Source: Lobosporangium transversale
Taxonomy: Eukaryota; Mortierellomycota; Mortierellomycetes; Mortierellales; Mortierellaceae
Reading direction: 5' to 3'
DNA length: 64,000 nt
Assembly: GCF_002105155.1 (NCBI RefSeq)
Contig: NW_019029026.1
Coordinates: forward strand, 124,001 to 188,000
Made by a program: the position numbers and the translations under genes. The first letter of the stretch is position 1, and each line of letters begins with the position of its first letter. Under the pieces are notes generated by a model that saw only the letters and a program-made list of their open reading frames with translations, did no database searches and was not told the DNA's origin. Shown piece after piece: positions 11,400-24,429 of the stretch.

Positions 11400-14090
11400 T
11401 ACCAACGGGTTTGAGACCATGGCGATGTACAAGGCGACTCAGTTCGCGAGGCTCCCATGCCTGCATAGCTTCTCGAATGAGAGAATTGATACCCAAACGA
11501 CTCACAAAACGGATATCCATATCCTCTGAACCCGTGAACAACTCAGCAACCACATACAGGTTGGGCCGCACCTGACGTGCAGCATCCAGCAAATATTGTG
11601 CCAAATGAATTGGGGTTGAATGGCAATTGTCAATACGAAAGCCGTGGAATAGTCGTGCTGACTGAATAGTATACTCCTTCATGCGTTCCCAGAGCCAAGG
11701 CGCATCCTCCTAAAACAGATTCAAGAGGAGATCATCAAAACTAGGAATCAGTTTAAGTTCTTAATCTAGTTACTTGTTATAAATTCACAAACGGAAAAGT
11801 CATACCGGCCCCTTTCCATAGCGGAGTTTTACACAATCGCCCCAGATGATGACTTCTCGCCGAAGGTAAGCATGACTGTCTTTGCCAGCAAAGTCTTGTA
11901 ATGGGTTTGCGTTCCAGATCCAACCATTGTTCACTAAAGCCAAAGACCCTGGAGGGTGCTTCTTGGTACGATCATTCAGAGGTAGTCTGGTGAAGTAGGT
12001 CTCAACCAAGGGGTTTCTAGGAAGCAGTCCAAACAACATTGAGATGAGAGCCACTCTCGATGGAAAAAGGATAGCACAAATGCTAAAATAAGCTTCATAC
12101 TTACTCTTCTGTGATCGGACCTAACTTGGGACCATGTTCATCAAGGCGGATATACTTGAATCGATTCTCGATATTAGTCGCAATAGTTTCCACATCCTTA
12201 TCATAAGCCTTATAAAACTCGAGGTTGACTTCGTTCAGGATGGCCTTGTATTCTTCAAGTAAAGTTTCCATCGAAAACGTGTCTGGCCTGGTCAGATCAA
12301 AGTTCAGCAGTGCTGACATGAATGAGAGCGCCACTGAGGTCTCGATCTTCTTATGATGACGGTCTCCGTGTGTGTCCATCCCGACCAAACCTGCATCAGT
12401 AAGTATATCTGCCTTCTCTTTCAGAGTCATTTTATTGAGAGAAATGTGCTCAAACAAATCGGTTGCGTAAGAGGCGCTGGCTTCAATCGCTGTCTGTAAC
12501 TCCTTCAGGGATGAGATGACGTCAATCACGTAAAACTCCCAAAGCTTAATGTCATTGAAGACTGTACGGCGAAGTTCAGTCATGATCGCCTTGAGGTCCT
12601 CTTCTGTCTTGACATCTGATTCAAAAGGGGAAGAAGGATCTGCTACCATGGCAGAGAACCGTAAGAGTGCACTGTCCAACTCAAACGCAGGAATTAAGTG
12701 AGGGGAGTTGTGAAGATTATAGCCTAAATTACCACATTCATAACAAAGGGTTGGTCAGCGATGTCAGGTCATTTTAACTTAAACCACTTCTTGTATTGTG
12801 AAAGTAATTGCTAGTATCAAGAATAAAATAATGGATTTGGTATTATTACTATTATTATTTTCCTACTGCGTACCTGATTCTGGATGATCCCAAAGCCAAG
12901 TTGAGTTACATGCGGTATGGTTCCACACGATATCCGTCAATGAAAGAGCGCCATACTTAGTCTCGATATCACTGATGACTTGCTGAACAATTGCACGCTG
13001 CTCCTCCTCAGTCTTAGTCAAATCTTTTTCTTCAAATAGATTGGGGTCAAACTTGAGCTGGTCAAAGATGGAGTAGGGCGAATTAGAAATGCCTCTATGC
13101 TGCAGAGGCACAAAGTGGATCATATTATACCCGGACTTTGCGATAATCTCCAGATGTGGCTTCCACTCTGAGAACTTGCCCATCCACTTGGGTACGACCG
13201 ATTCAATCACAAGACCCTCTAGTGGAAGTGAAGTACGGGTTCCAGAGCCATCGCGATTGATCAATGTCAGCTGGGGATCAACAACAAAGTAGCCTGTCTT
13301 GGAGCGACTCCACACAAGCGACCCATCTTGAATGTAGGACGAATGCTCCACATAGTACTCGAAAGCGCCCGCCCTTACGATCTTGAGATCGCATTCAGGC
13401 TCGATTCCCTTAAAGCTAATAATTTCCAGAACACCAAAACACCATTACAATCCCCAAAGAGTCCAAAGAGAATAAGAAAGAAACAAAGATGAAAGGTCGT
13501 TGTGAGTACCTGAATGTAGTATATTTAATCATGTGTTCCAAAAGCACAACATCTTTATTTTTTCCCATCATACCGATGTTGATAAAATTCAGTACGTTTA
13601 AATGGCTTCCTATAAGTTATAAATCATTAACAGAAATGATAAAACACAATAGAGAAAAATAGCAAAGTGGTTACTGCAAAGTGGAAACACTCAAAAGGCG
13701 CACATTCGAGGACTAGCTATGTATGATCCTGCCATAAGAAAAGATATTGGTACTTACCCTTCGGGAGGATAATTTGTCCATAATACGCCCTGGTTGGATG
13801 CTAATGAACCTGCAATAACCTTGAATCGCAGGATGTAAGGCGTGTCGGGTGGAGGAAGACGATAATACTATAAAATAAAGAAAGGAAAGAAATTATATGA
13901 GTTCACTAATACTTGCAATTTGCCGATCGCCCTCTTCCATCAACCGGTGTTGAAATCTATTGTTTAGAAGGAACAGAAGTGGCGCAACGACTTTGTACGT
14001 TCAAAAATGCCTTACCAGGGAATTTTCAGCAGGCGAACCATCATCGTCAAGTGCGACACGATAGACGGCAACAGTTGCTGGCTCACTCAT
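7948..14090 (-). CDS. GDB1: Glycogen debranching enzyme (4-alpha-glucanotransferase / amylo-1,6-glucosidase)
   Basis: Bifunctional cytosolic enzyme that moves maltosyl/maltotriosyl units and hydrolyses the remaining alpha-1,6 glucose. Fourteen exons: 14090-14016, 13867-13758, 13605-13510, 13415-12874, 12723-12105, 12055-11806, 11709-11403, 11279-11116, 11036-10800, 10685-10226, 10096-9922, 9829-8422, 8319-8248 and 8157-7948. They join in frame to 1574 residues, close to the family's usual ~1530. The GH13 transferase half shows [41 protein letters not shown] (nucleophile Asp about 591) and [12 protein letters not shown] (acid Glu about 620). The C-terminal GH133 glucosidase half shows [21 protein letters not shown] and [10 protein letters not shown]. 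Introns 7 and 10 carry a long T run just after the donor. Reading through intron 10 would insert a poly-Phe stretch; splicing to the acceptor at 10097 restores [12 protein letters not shown]. Intron 11 uses donor GTTCGC. Confidence 0.97.
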
Positions 14091-15761
14091 AGTTCTTGTT
14101 TCTGTTTTTAAATTTGACCAAGTTGTTGACTAAATGACTTTTTTTTGTTTGAATGATTATTTCTCTGCTCAAGATTCTAAATCTCTTAAGCAATGTCAAT
14201 TACCGGCAAGAAAGTTACAAAAAAAAAAGTGAAAGAGGGGGTTCAAAAGTGGAAGAAGGAGAAGAAAAAAGGAAAGAAAGACGACAAATGACTGAGCGAC
14301 AGATAGAAGAAAAACCAATTAAGTTGTATCAATGATTACCGCTTGGATCTTGAATCACTGTGACGTGAGGGGAGTGCAGCTCAGGGCAAGGTACACAGCA
14401 CAGCATGCATGTTTCAAAAGACATACGCGTCATTCAAAGATAAAATCACCAGCCATTGACATGGATAAAAGTAGCTTTCCTACTTCCATGATCAATTGTA
14501 CTCACATTGGTTATACTTAAGCCCTATCCCTCGATCAACCTGTATGATATTATGACGAAAACTAATCCTCAGCTCAGACAAAGGGAGTGGGCTTGGCCCC
14601 GTAAACTCTGAATTTTTGATCAGATACCTAAATGAATAATAAATCTATGTTGTCAAATATCAAAGATGTTCCTTGGAAGTTGGCAACAGCTTGAAAGCGC
14701 AGTGATATATTTGCTTCAGGCTCCTTCCAATAGTCCCTTGCTGATGCTGCAGCACCTCTCCTTTGGCACATCCAACATCCTTGAAAGACGAATAGATCTA
14801 TGACCAATAGTATCTTTTTAAATTACAGATACTCTACCATTGTTACTCCTCGACTGTCCTTGATGGATGTAACTTTCTCTAATCCTCAAGTGGTCTGCTA
14901 AAGCAGCATTTTCCATCGACAGCACTATTGGCAGAAGGCAAGAAGCTCGGGGGAGGTAGATCACTTTGCTATATTAGCATTGCCTGAACATCAGTTAGTA
15001 AAGAGTGCTGTCTACATGAGACAGGCGTGCTTTAACTGAGCTTCAGTGAACAACAGATTACACTGGTCACAAACAAGATTTTTTTTACGAAACTGGCAAA
15101 ACAACTCAGGACGCGTGTGATACATGGTTCTTGACCTTCAAAATTATCATAATGCTCCACCGCCCGTAGTCATCCCAATTAGTTGGTTTCTAATGTTCTT
15201 CGAGACACAAACAAAAAACTTGATGTTAGTTTCTCCTCTACATACAATTCTCATTCCAGCGTAGGCGATAGCAGAGTGGGCGTCGGTCTCCAGGCCTGAG
15301 ACTTTGCCCTACAGGTGTAGCCTAAAGTGGATATGATATTATGTAATCAGATGATTATGATCGTAATGTTTTTGGAGCACAAAACTAACGTTCCTGCTTG
15401 ATATCATTCCAAAAGCTAGGGTAAAAAGGATTGTGGAGAACCAAAGCAAGGATATGTCTACCACTGGCGCCTAGTCTAAGATAGTTTTCTAGCCGTACTG
15501 ATGTGGGAATAATACTTTATCTGCATAGCCAAAGCCTTATGCCGCTCTTTAGATGCACCACTATGAAGAAGAGCTACACCTCTGATAATCAGGATCGCTC
15601 TGATCAGTAAGAATCAAAATCCTGACACCCAACTCCGGCATACCCAAGGGATAACATAAGAGTAATAAAATTTACGTACTTTATACTTTTTTTCAAGAAA
15701 AGTAAAATAAAAAAAAATAAAAAAAGCTTGATCCAACCCAGGGCGCACCAAGCCGATACTG
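14091..15761. other. Gene-poor region upstream of the debranching enzyme gene
   Basis: No intact gene recognised. About 14210-14300 is purine-rich. From about 14640 to 15700 the base composition is more gene-like, but every frame is cut by stops within a few dozen codons, as in an old decayed gene or transposon. I could not name a family. Confidence 0.4.
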
Positions 15762-16130
15762 TTGGTCATCCTTTTGCCACCCTATATTCCCATTCACCTC
15801 CATATTGATGGAGCCCCTGGTGGCTTTATGGAAATCCTGAGTCTTAAACATATAGCGGTTGGTGGCGTTGATATCATTAGATCCTCTTGTTTATTTGAAC
15901 GTACAATCCAAGTAACCCCAGAAGCTGACCATGGTCATCGATGGGGCGTTAGACTTGACTATACCAATACTACCCAATCCTTCGCACTGTTGAAGCATGT
16001 AGGGAGATATGGCTTTTGTCTACATCGATACAATGATCTATTGTTGTTCCGAAATGAAGGATATTTGGAATGCAAGTTTAAACATATATTTCCTGGAGAA
16101 CCTGTAGCCTTCTATCCACAGTTGCTCTAG
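15762..16130 (+). pseudogene. Isolated 122-codon open frame, probably a gene remnant
   Basis: An open frame with protein-like composition (for example ILSLKHIAVGGVDIIRSS, HRWGVRLDYTNTTQSF, FRNEGYLECKFKHIFPGEP) ending in TAG. It has no ATG near its 5' end: the frame opens with TTG, and the first in-frame ATG lies about 22 codons in. No clear splice acceptor links it to an upstream exon. The preceding kilobase is full of stops. I do not recognise the family. It may be the last exon of a decayed gene or a chance open frame. Confidence 0.3.
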
Positions 16131-17706
16131 AAAGAACGATATATGGCTTCTGTATGCGGATGGGAAGTAATGGAGATGGGAGAGTGAGAAAACGCGAATT
16201 AATATTTTAATATGTAATGGGCTTTACGTGTAAATAATTGAGAGGTAGAAACACATCTTTTTCTTCTCTTACAAATACTTCTCAATGACTAGTCCTTTTA
16301 CTGTTATTGCGTCCTACCTCAATTTGTTTTAATTCATGGGGGGAAAAAATATCAATGGTTTTCGTACGACTTCTGTAAAATATGTATATCTACATATGCA
16401 TCATGTATATATTCTTGGAATTCGGCAAACGGTGGGAGCGATAAAGAAGTGGGACAACATGAAAGCAGTAACAATGTCTTTTGGGTGTGAAGTCGAATGT
16501 AGAGATATGGCGCCATTCTAATGGTAAAGATAAAGAGAGGAAAGAGTTAGAGTACAATGAATAATAGCAAACTCAATTCTGAAGTTAGTCACAGCATGTG
16601 CATGTATCAAACATTTGTTGATACACAAAAAATAACCGATTTAGACCACATTGTGGAGTACGAAGCATGTCAGGAACAGCAATAACAACAACAGTAACTA
16701 CGATGGCAATGATATGAGAAATGATCAACACCTTCCTGTATGGATATCTACGTTGCGCGCAGCGAGAATTCGAAGAGATATGCAGCGCCCCAGTAAAGGA
16801 TATTTGTGATGCATGATCACTGCTACCACGTCATATATCCTTGAGTGAAGAATAAAATAAAAAAATCGACGCATACAGGAACACAAATAGTTCTCTCCTC
16901 TATCGATAATCGTAGTCTAGTGATCTAGCGACACTGACAAGCAATCAGAATTAAATAAAACAAAAAAATTAGCTAGAAAGAGAGAGCATGTAAAAATTTG
17001 GATATGTGTGTGGGGTGGAACACATGATAACGAATAGTCAAGTGTCCATCCATGCACAAAGATTGTGCGTAACCTTTCTGATATCAAATTGCAGCCTCAA
17101 GTTGGGATCAATTTCCTAATAAATTTGCTCAATCGCGTCATAATTTCCTCCTGTATTTTCTATGGTCAAATACAGGGCTGCTGGACTCGTACATCCTTTT
17201 CCTCCGGAAATAGGGGGAAAAGAAAACGTTGGAAGCAATAATCCCATTTTCCTGTGAAAAAACTTATTACTCTGTGCTCATTTCCTCTCTCATCCTTTGT
17301 GTTGGTCAGCAATGACAGTGGGTGTGAAGACAAAAGTAGAGACAAGAATTTTCGCATCATTGAAGACAGAAGCATTGGTAAGCAATTATCTTTTCTTTTC
17401 TTTTTATTCTTCTTGCTTTTATTCAAACTTATTTCGTCCCTTTTTGGTATTTATTTTACTTTTCTACGTCCATCTTTCATATTGAAAGAAAAACCTCCCC
17501 TCACCGTACTTGCGTATCGGTCATATTTCAGTTTTGGAACACACCCCAACATCCCAAAGCAGCTCTCTTGACTTTAGGGCTATCCGCTATCATTTGCCAC
17601 TCTACCATCGATCATTGCTGAGCACTCTTTAATCTTTAACTTTTCAGCTTCCTACCTGTATCCGCAACAAATATATCGACAGAGGAGCTGATCATAAGGG
17701 TTCTAG
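16131..17706. other. Long upstream flank of the sulfate permease gene
   Basis: 1.6 kb of AT-rich sequence without a supported gene. It holds the 5' flank and probable 5' UTR of the SulP gene. Pyrimidine-rich stretches around 17390-17470 are typical of fungal promoters and leaders. Confidence 0.5.
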
Positions 17707-20322
17707 ATGGCAGATCAGGAGCTGCGGGAGTATGGGCGATCTATAGCGGAATGGTTGAAGGCCTTGCCCTCCAACTCCCCTCGCTACATTCAAGAACGCT
17801 TTCCAATCACTCGATGGTAATTTGATGCCTCCCACATTATATGACTGTATCTCTACACTCCTACGTCTCCTCAACCCCTACTTAAAAAAAAAAAAAAAAA
17901 AAAAAAAAAACTCAATTCCAACTTTTATATGGCTAAAAGAGTGTTCTGCCACCATAAACATAACTGCGCTAGGCTTCCCAAGTACAGTCGATCGTGGGCC
18001 ACGAAGGACATTGTCGCAGGGATTACTGTAGGGCTCATCGTTGTCCCACAGGGCATGTCGTATGCAAAAGTAGCTGACCTACCTGTTCAACACGGCTTGT
18101 ATTCCGCTTATATTGGAGCTATCTTTTATTGTTTCATGGGCACGTCCAAAGACCTGACCATTGGACCTACAGCAGTCATTTCTTTGATCACTGGTGAACT
18201 TGTGGCTCAATTGACCCATTTGTATTCACCAGCACAAGTTGCGGGCATTTCATGTCTAGCCGTAGGCGCCTTGACCATGATCCTCGGGGTCCTTCAGTTA
18301 GGTATCATTCTTGACTTCTTCCCATCAACAGTTCTCGTCGGTTATACCACAGGGGCTGCTGCAACCATTGTGATCTCGCAGATCCCAAAGTGGATTGGGG
18401 TTTCAGGCGTGAATACGCGCGAGCCTGCGTACTTCGTCCTGGTGAACACGATCAAGGCCCTGCCAACACTGTCATGGCTAGACCTGATATTCGGATTGGG
18501 TTCTTTGCTTGGTCTAGTGGGTATTGGCACCATTGTCGATCGTTTAGGACGTGGTCGATTCTCAATTCAGCTGATCAAGATTTCACGGTTCTTCATCATT
18601 ACAGTGCTTGCCACTGCTTTGTCTTACCTGGTCAATATGAATGCTCCAGTCGATTCAGATGGTAATATCATCCCTCGGATATCGATCCTCAAGACTGTCC
18701 CCAGCGGGCTCCCTATGCCACAATCGCCACCAGTCAGTTGGAGCATTCTTCGAGAAGCTGCACCAAAACTGCTGGCGATCGCGCTGGCAACGATATTAGA
18801 GCATATTGCGATCGGAAAGGCTTTTGCGCGCAAGAACCGATATCAGATTGAGGGCAATCAAGAGCTGTTGACATTGGGCTTGGCCAATGTCACGGCATCG
18901 TTCTTTGGCGCATACACTGCGACAGGATCATTCTCTCGGTCAGCTGTCAATTTCCAATGTGGGGTCAAGACACCGCTCGCAGGACTAGTGACTGGCGCAT
19001 TGGTGCTGCTCGCTCTGCAGATGCTTACCCCATTGTAAGAGCGGCTTCTCTTTATGTATTTAAGTTTTTAATTCTTGATTCACAGAATTTAATTCGCTTC
19101 TATGTTTGATGACGTGATCCTATATAGATTCTTCTATATCCCTGACGCAGCACTGTCAGCAGTTATTATGGTCGCAGTCTCCAGTCTAATCAGTATGCCC
19201 GAAGTATTTCACGAGTTTTTCAAAATCAACCTTTGGGATTTTCTTTCTTCTCAGGTCGCACTCTGGATGACTCTTTTTTTCTCGGTCGAAGCAGGTATCG
19301 CTTCAGGTGTTGGGTTCTCACTTCTTGTACTTCTCTTTCGTGTGGCTCGACCACAGTTGCATGTATTACAACCACTCCGAACACGGCCTGATATTTTTAT
19401 AACCTCATATAATTCTTCCCACAGAAGCACCAATATCATCTTGGACACTGTTAGCCCACCTCCTGGTATTCTGGTTTTTCGAATGGAAGAAGCCGCCACA
19501 TTTCCTAACATGGAGACCTTCAAAGCCTGGGCACAAGACGAAGTTTATAGATATACACGTTTTGGAGGAATGGTTAAGACAGCTCAAGATAGACTCTGGT
19601 CAGACGATCTAGAGCTCCATATTCAAAGACTCCGAATGCAACAACAACACCAGCATCGGCAACAGCTGTCGAAGCATCAGGGGCAGCAACAGCAACAGCA
19701 AGAACAACAGCGATGGAGACAAAAAACAAATCAACACAATCGCGATCGACTATCGCTTCTTCCATCCAAAACAACACCACCACCGTCCCCACTGGAAGAC
19801 AAGGATTTACCATATCTGCGAGCTGTTATTCTGGATTGTTCAGCGATGAACAACATTGATATAACTGGCTTACAAGGCCTGCGAGACCTGAAAGAAAATT
19901 TGAAGGACTATGCAGGAGTTCGTGACGATCCCAATGTATTTTTCGAGCTTCATTTCGTCGCTGTTCAAGATAAAGTGCTCCCGACCCTAGAGCGTTCAGG
20001 ATTGACAATACCAATTAGAAGTCCTGCTGCGAAGGCTAAGCTACAACATGTCCAAATCGCTCGTCGTAGTTCTAGCAGCAGTAATAGTAGCGATAGCAGT
20101 GGCAGCTATTTTCATTCAGATGACGACATATGCCAGTACAGCAGTAGTAGAAGTAGTAATTATGGCGATCATCGGAAATCGGCAAGCATGGGATCTCCTA
20201 AAGCAATAGGATCTGTGCCGCCTTTGAATTCTCTAGTTCATCTTACTATACGAGATGCCATTGATGCAGTGTTGAACCATGCAGAGGCATGGAGGCATGA
20301 GGTAGGAGAGGATTTAGGGTAA
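17707..20322 (+). CDS. SulP/SLC26-family sulfate permease with C-terminal STAS domain
   Basis: Membrane transporter for sulfate or related anions. Exons 17707-17816, 17973-19034 and 19128-20322 join in frame to 788 residues. The SulP signature is clear: IVAGITVGLIVVPQGMSYAK, then PVQHGLYSAYIGAIFYCFMG followed by TSKDLTIGPTAV. Repeated hydrophobic helices follow, including the stretch around AATIVISQIPKWIG and the late motif TGSFSRSAVNF. The STAS domain starts at GILVFRMEEAATFPN and resumes at LPYLRAVILDCSAMNNIDIT with GLQGLRDL. Between the two STAS halves lies an insertion rich in Gln and His (about 19636-19750). A Ser-rich loop follows near 20065-20160. Intron 1 contains a 28-nt A run. The substrate cannot be fixed from sequence; sulfate is the usual one in fungi. 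Confidence 0.95.
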
Positions 20323-20614
20323 TTGGAGGTGATACTGTTGGCGACAACGCCGATTTTACATCTGAACAAGAATCAGATCAAGGCTCAATCCATAAACCAT
20401 CTTCAGCGCACGAACTTCAGTCCATCTAACTAAGCAAAATGCGTCGTAAAATATATATAGTTAATGTAGATCACTATCCCATGTTGAGTAATATAATTTT
20501 TATCAATGAAAATATAGAAGCGTTTCTACACACAAAAATAATGGTCAAGGCCCTCTATCATGAAGCTGACGTGTTTAAATAACTAATAATGAATAAGCAT
20601 AGCATGGCTCCCAC
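20323..20614. other. Convergent 3' spacer
   Basis: 292 nt between the tail ends of the SulP and R3H genes. AT-rich and likely to hold both polyadenylation regions. No gene seen. Confidence 0.5.
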
Positions 20615-22454
20615 TTATGAGAATATTGGTCGCGTAGAAGGATAAAGATACTCAAAAAAGGTCATATCCGGTCTCAGACAATTTGCAATCTTGATGGGCT
20701 CAATCTTATTCCAGAGCTGGTCCAGCTCGTAAAGTGGCATTTCTTGAACATGTTCCAAGGTGTTTTGCCGTTTAAGAGGCTTTGGACGGATCGATTTAGT
20801 TGCGGAAGATCCTAGCGTAGAAGACGCGGCAGGAGCAGGAGCCATGCTTAATTCGCCAATCGAATCCAAGTGAGTAGGATGGCAAATGTAGACCAAGCGT
20901 TTGCCGTCCACTGCAGTTTTACCTAGTTGTTGGTTGAGGAAATGAATAAGAAAATAGTTTAAAGGGCATGTCTATTCGTATGTCGTGGCTCAATGTCTAG
21001 TACATCAACATCATAAATCTACTTACTGAAGGAAATCAAACCATAGAACGCGCAAAGCGCATGAGCCACAAATCGTAAAAACTGATCTTGAATGTCCCAC
21101 CGAAGGTAGATCTGCGGCCGCTCATCGTCTTTCTGTTGAAAAGCCGCATTTGGTTCCAAATTTTTTTCCTTCACATTTGTCATTCTTACAGAAGATGAAT
21201 CCTTCAGCTCTAAAGAGTCCCGGATTGATGGCTGAACAAAAACCCAGTCAGCTTGCTCAGATGATGATTCAAAATCACTGTCCTGCTCCACGCCACCTTC
21301 CTCAATTTCACATCGCTCGTCGTTATCAGAAAGCGTGAGTTGGTTTAAAAAGCTGACGAGCTCACCTTCATATTGCATGACGATACCCTGTGGGACATGG
21401 GCCTTTTTGATATCTTTACGTTGGGCTCTGGTCAATAGATGATGACCAATCATAGGACCAGCAGATGTAACGGGAACATCATCAGTCGTTGCAACTGAGG
21501 ATAGCTTGGAGCGCAGTGAGGAAGGAGGATTGTTACTGATCAGAGACTCAATCGTGGCGTCATACTTCCAATGGAAAGAGGGTACATCGTGGTTATACCC
21601 TGGGAAAGGCAGGTCAACCTGATAGAGCACAGCGAGCGGATGGTACACAAATTTGTCTAGAAGTGGCGCCGCGGAAGAGAGGCAGAAGCAGGCAGGCAGG
21701 CAGCAAAGGATATTGGTGAGATGATGAAAATAAAGCCAGAAAGTACGAAGGTACTACTGTTTGTGTAATTATGACTGCGGCGCTACCCTAATCTCTCAAC
21801 CTCCAATCAGAGGATCAGAGGAGGGACTAACGCACCAAAAAAGAAAAACTGTGTAAAAAGCAGTCCACTCTCCCCCATTTTTCAATCGGGACCAAAGAAC
21901 AGCACATTCTGTGGACCCCAGGTAGTCAACAACGACAAAAAAAAGTTTGTGCCTATGAAAGAGCACAAAACCCGTTCTTCTCAACGGAGGTTTTTTTTTT
22001 TTTGCGTCTTTATACCCATAACACTAATTCACTTCTACCCTTTTCTATCTCTTCTCCATATTCAATGATGATGGAAGAAGCGCAATGTCCTATAGACAAT
22101 CAGATCAAAAGGGCGTGTGAATTATGTGTGAGAGTTCGTTATGTGAGTGAGGGAGAGATCCATAGACTTGCCATTGTCGTGCCGTTGTCGGCGTCGGCTG
22201 CCAGGAAGACCTATCTTATCACGCTGGGCTTGAGAGTCACGTTGGATCCATTGATAGAACTTTTTCTTCTTTTTATTATGGGCTCGCTGCTGCTGCTGTC
22301 GGTTTAATTCAGCAGTGGCCTTGTCGTTGTCAACCATGGTTAAGGACTCGTTGATGGTCTTTTCAAGCCGCTTCTGGTGTAGTTTCATCAGAGTGTCCTT
22401 ACTCTGTCCGTGAATCGAATCACCGACAAATGTTGGACGAGGATGACGATCCAT
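20615..22454 (-). CDS. R3H-domain protein (R3HDM4-like)
   Basis: Probable single-stranded nucleic-acid-binding protein of unknown role. Exons 22454-22172, 21656-21027 and 20922-20615 join in frame to 406 residues. The N-terminal part ends in LPGSRRRQRHDN, which matches the R3H-associated N-terminal region. The C-terminal R3H-like core is FLRFVAHALCAFYGLISFS, continuing across the last intron into GKRLVYICHP. The middle is acidic and Ser-rich. Intron 1 (22171-21657, 515 nt) has a GC-AG border (AATG|GCAAGT...CTAG); no in-phase GT donor lies nearby. The family call rests on the paired R3H-associated and R3H segments and is moderate. The role in the cell cannot be read from the sequence. Confidence 0.72.
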
Positions 22455-23021
22455 GGCTATGAAATGAATGAGATGTAATATGTGGGTGTAAGAGATAAAC
22501 AAAAATCGACCCTGATGAGCCTGGGAGGGTTAGTGAATGAGAATGAATGAAGAAAGATGAAAGAGAAGCAAAGAAAAAGTGCAAACGCCCAAATTAATTA
22601 ACACACATGCCAACGTGAACACCTTACCCGCAGCTGGATCTGCCGCAGTTCTCTCTTGTGCGCCAACCGTGATTAATCGGAATTTTTCCAATATCCAATC
22701 GTATTTTCGAAACCTCTCGCAGTGGACATTTGACACAGGTCCCGAACTGGGATGGATAGTTAACCTCTCTTATTAAATAATAGAAACCAAGTGAACCCTT
22801 GGTAGTTTCAATCAAACTTTGGGAGGATTTTTTGTTCCATATGCTATTTGTGTCTTGATGCGCAATCATCACTCACAATGACATGGTTGTACAAAAGTTG
22901 GCCATGCTGTGGAAGCGCTGTTGAAGATCGCACTCTCTAGTCTCCTATAATTTTTCTTTTACGTTGGGGTTGAGGACGTTCTTTTGTATCTAAAAGTCCT
23001 TCGTCTCTATTTTTGAATATC
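22455..23021. promoter_or_regulatory. Divergent intergenic region between the R3H gene and a small ORF
   Basis: 567 nt with no supported gene. An 82-codon minus-strand frame at 22624-22872 has no recognisable features. The region must contain the R3H gene promoter and, if real, that of the small plus-strand ORF. Confidence 0.4.
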
Positions 23022-23225
23022 ATGATCAAAACTCTCCGAGATATCCAAAGACACTACTCAAAAATGCCTTGGTGGCTTTATGCTTGGTCAGATCTGACAG
23101 AAACGCAATGGATCGTCACAGGACTAGTTGTGATTACTTTACAAAAGCTCATGGATACGGTTTCACAGAGAATATTACTACGACGAATGACTACCAAACC
23201 CTGTGTTTACGAGGAGGCTAATTGA
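23022..23225 (+). CDS. Small hypothetical protein, 67 residues, one possible membrane helix
   Basis: ATG at 23022 to TGA at 23223-23225, single exon. The product starts MIKTLRDIQRHY and is basic. It has a Trp-rich turn (MPWWLYAWSDL) followed by a hydrophobic stretch, QWIVTGLVVITLQKLM, that could span a membrane. It ends in a basic segment (SQRILLRRMTTK) and YEEAN. The pattern suits a small mitochondrial or ER membrane protein, but I recognise no family. It stands alone between two larger genes. It could be a chance ORF; amino-acid composition is the only support. Confidence 0.35.
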   Translation: MIKTLRDIQRHYSKMPWWLYAWSDLTETQWIVTGLVVITLQKLMDTVSQRILLRRMTTKPCVYEEAN

Positions 23226-24390
23226 TTGCGCGGAAAGTATGCTCGTAACTCTAGTGGTCTAGTAGATGAGTTCCGAACACTGATCTTCTGCTGATGTCAT
23301 CAGCGTATAGTCGCAAAGGGCCGAACCTTAATTTGTTCAGATTCAGCCTGCAACATGCAGCGCACAGTACCCCCAGACCTGCAATGAAATTGAGATCATA
23401 ACGCCAGTCGGAACGCGCCTAACGCTATACTGCCCTAAGCCTTGAATCAAAAAACCCAGGAATAAATATACGGTCTTAAGTTCGTGGATCAGTATTAATG
23501 CCTTTTCTTTGAAGCTTATATGTATTATCAAACTTTGAGTCGTAGCAGGCCTATCGTGGTTAAGAGAAGAGACCTTGTTCGGATGCTATTGAGAGGGGCT
23601 CGAATTGTTCACCTGGTCAAGCCCTTGGAACTTGCACATGTCACATGCAAACATTTTTACAGCATCACATTGACTATCATCTTAAAATCAGGTAAAAGAA
23701 ATTCATTCTTCAAGCTCTTCTCGATAAAAAAGTAATTCAGAAGGTAACGAAGACTAAGGATCCTTACATCATTGATCACGATGATCCCACCAAAGTCTAA
23801 AAAACTGAGCATCTTCGAAATTCGGAGAGCTTGCAGATACACTTTGCCATCCAATTCGCACAATCAACTTGACAAAAGTGAAACCTGCAATTTAGTCAAA
23901 ATCCTACAAAATCCTGCAAAAAAAGAAAGGCAAAAATTAGTGGGGTCTTCGCTGGGCACAAACCACCTAGTCTAATTAAATGTTATCCCTAAACATCCCA
24001 AATGGAAGAAATAAGAGATGTTGTTCTTTCGAATAAATCTGTAGAACAGTAGGCTTTATCTCAGCTAATCGTAGCAACAAGGCTACTCTACAACTTCAGT
24101 ACACCGTTGCTTAAAACTCGTCTACAATGGATTTATCTCTTCCAATTTTTGAAATTAACATTAACAGGCACCACACAGATCTTTCCGCCTTGCATGACTT
24201 GAGTGGAATAAACATATATTTTATGCGGAAGTAAAGAAGAGTTTATCAAATGGTGTAAAATGACATGAATGACATGATGCGTTATGTTGTGTGCTATATA
24301 CTATATTATGTACTCGTTACTATATTCGTTTCTTACACGTATTCTTTTTACTGTACAGTTTTGATCATGCTTAGGTTTTTTAGAAGCCCA

Positions 24391-24429
<39 letters not shown>

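Noticed and set aside
22624-22872. 82-codon minus-strand frame in the R3H upstream region
   Set aside because: No motif, composition not distinct from the surroundings, and it lies in a probable promoter.
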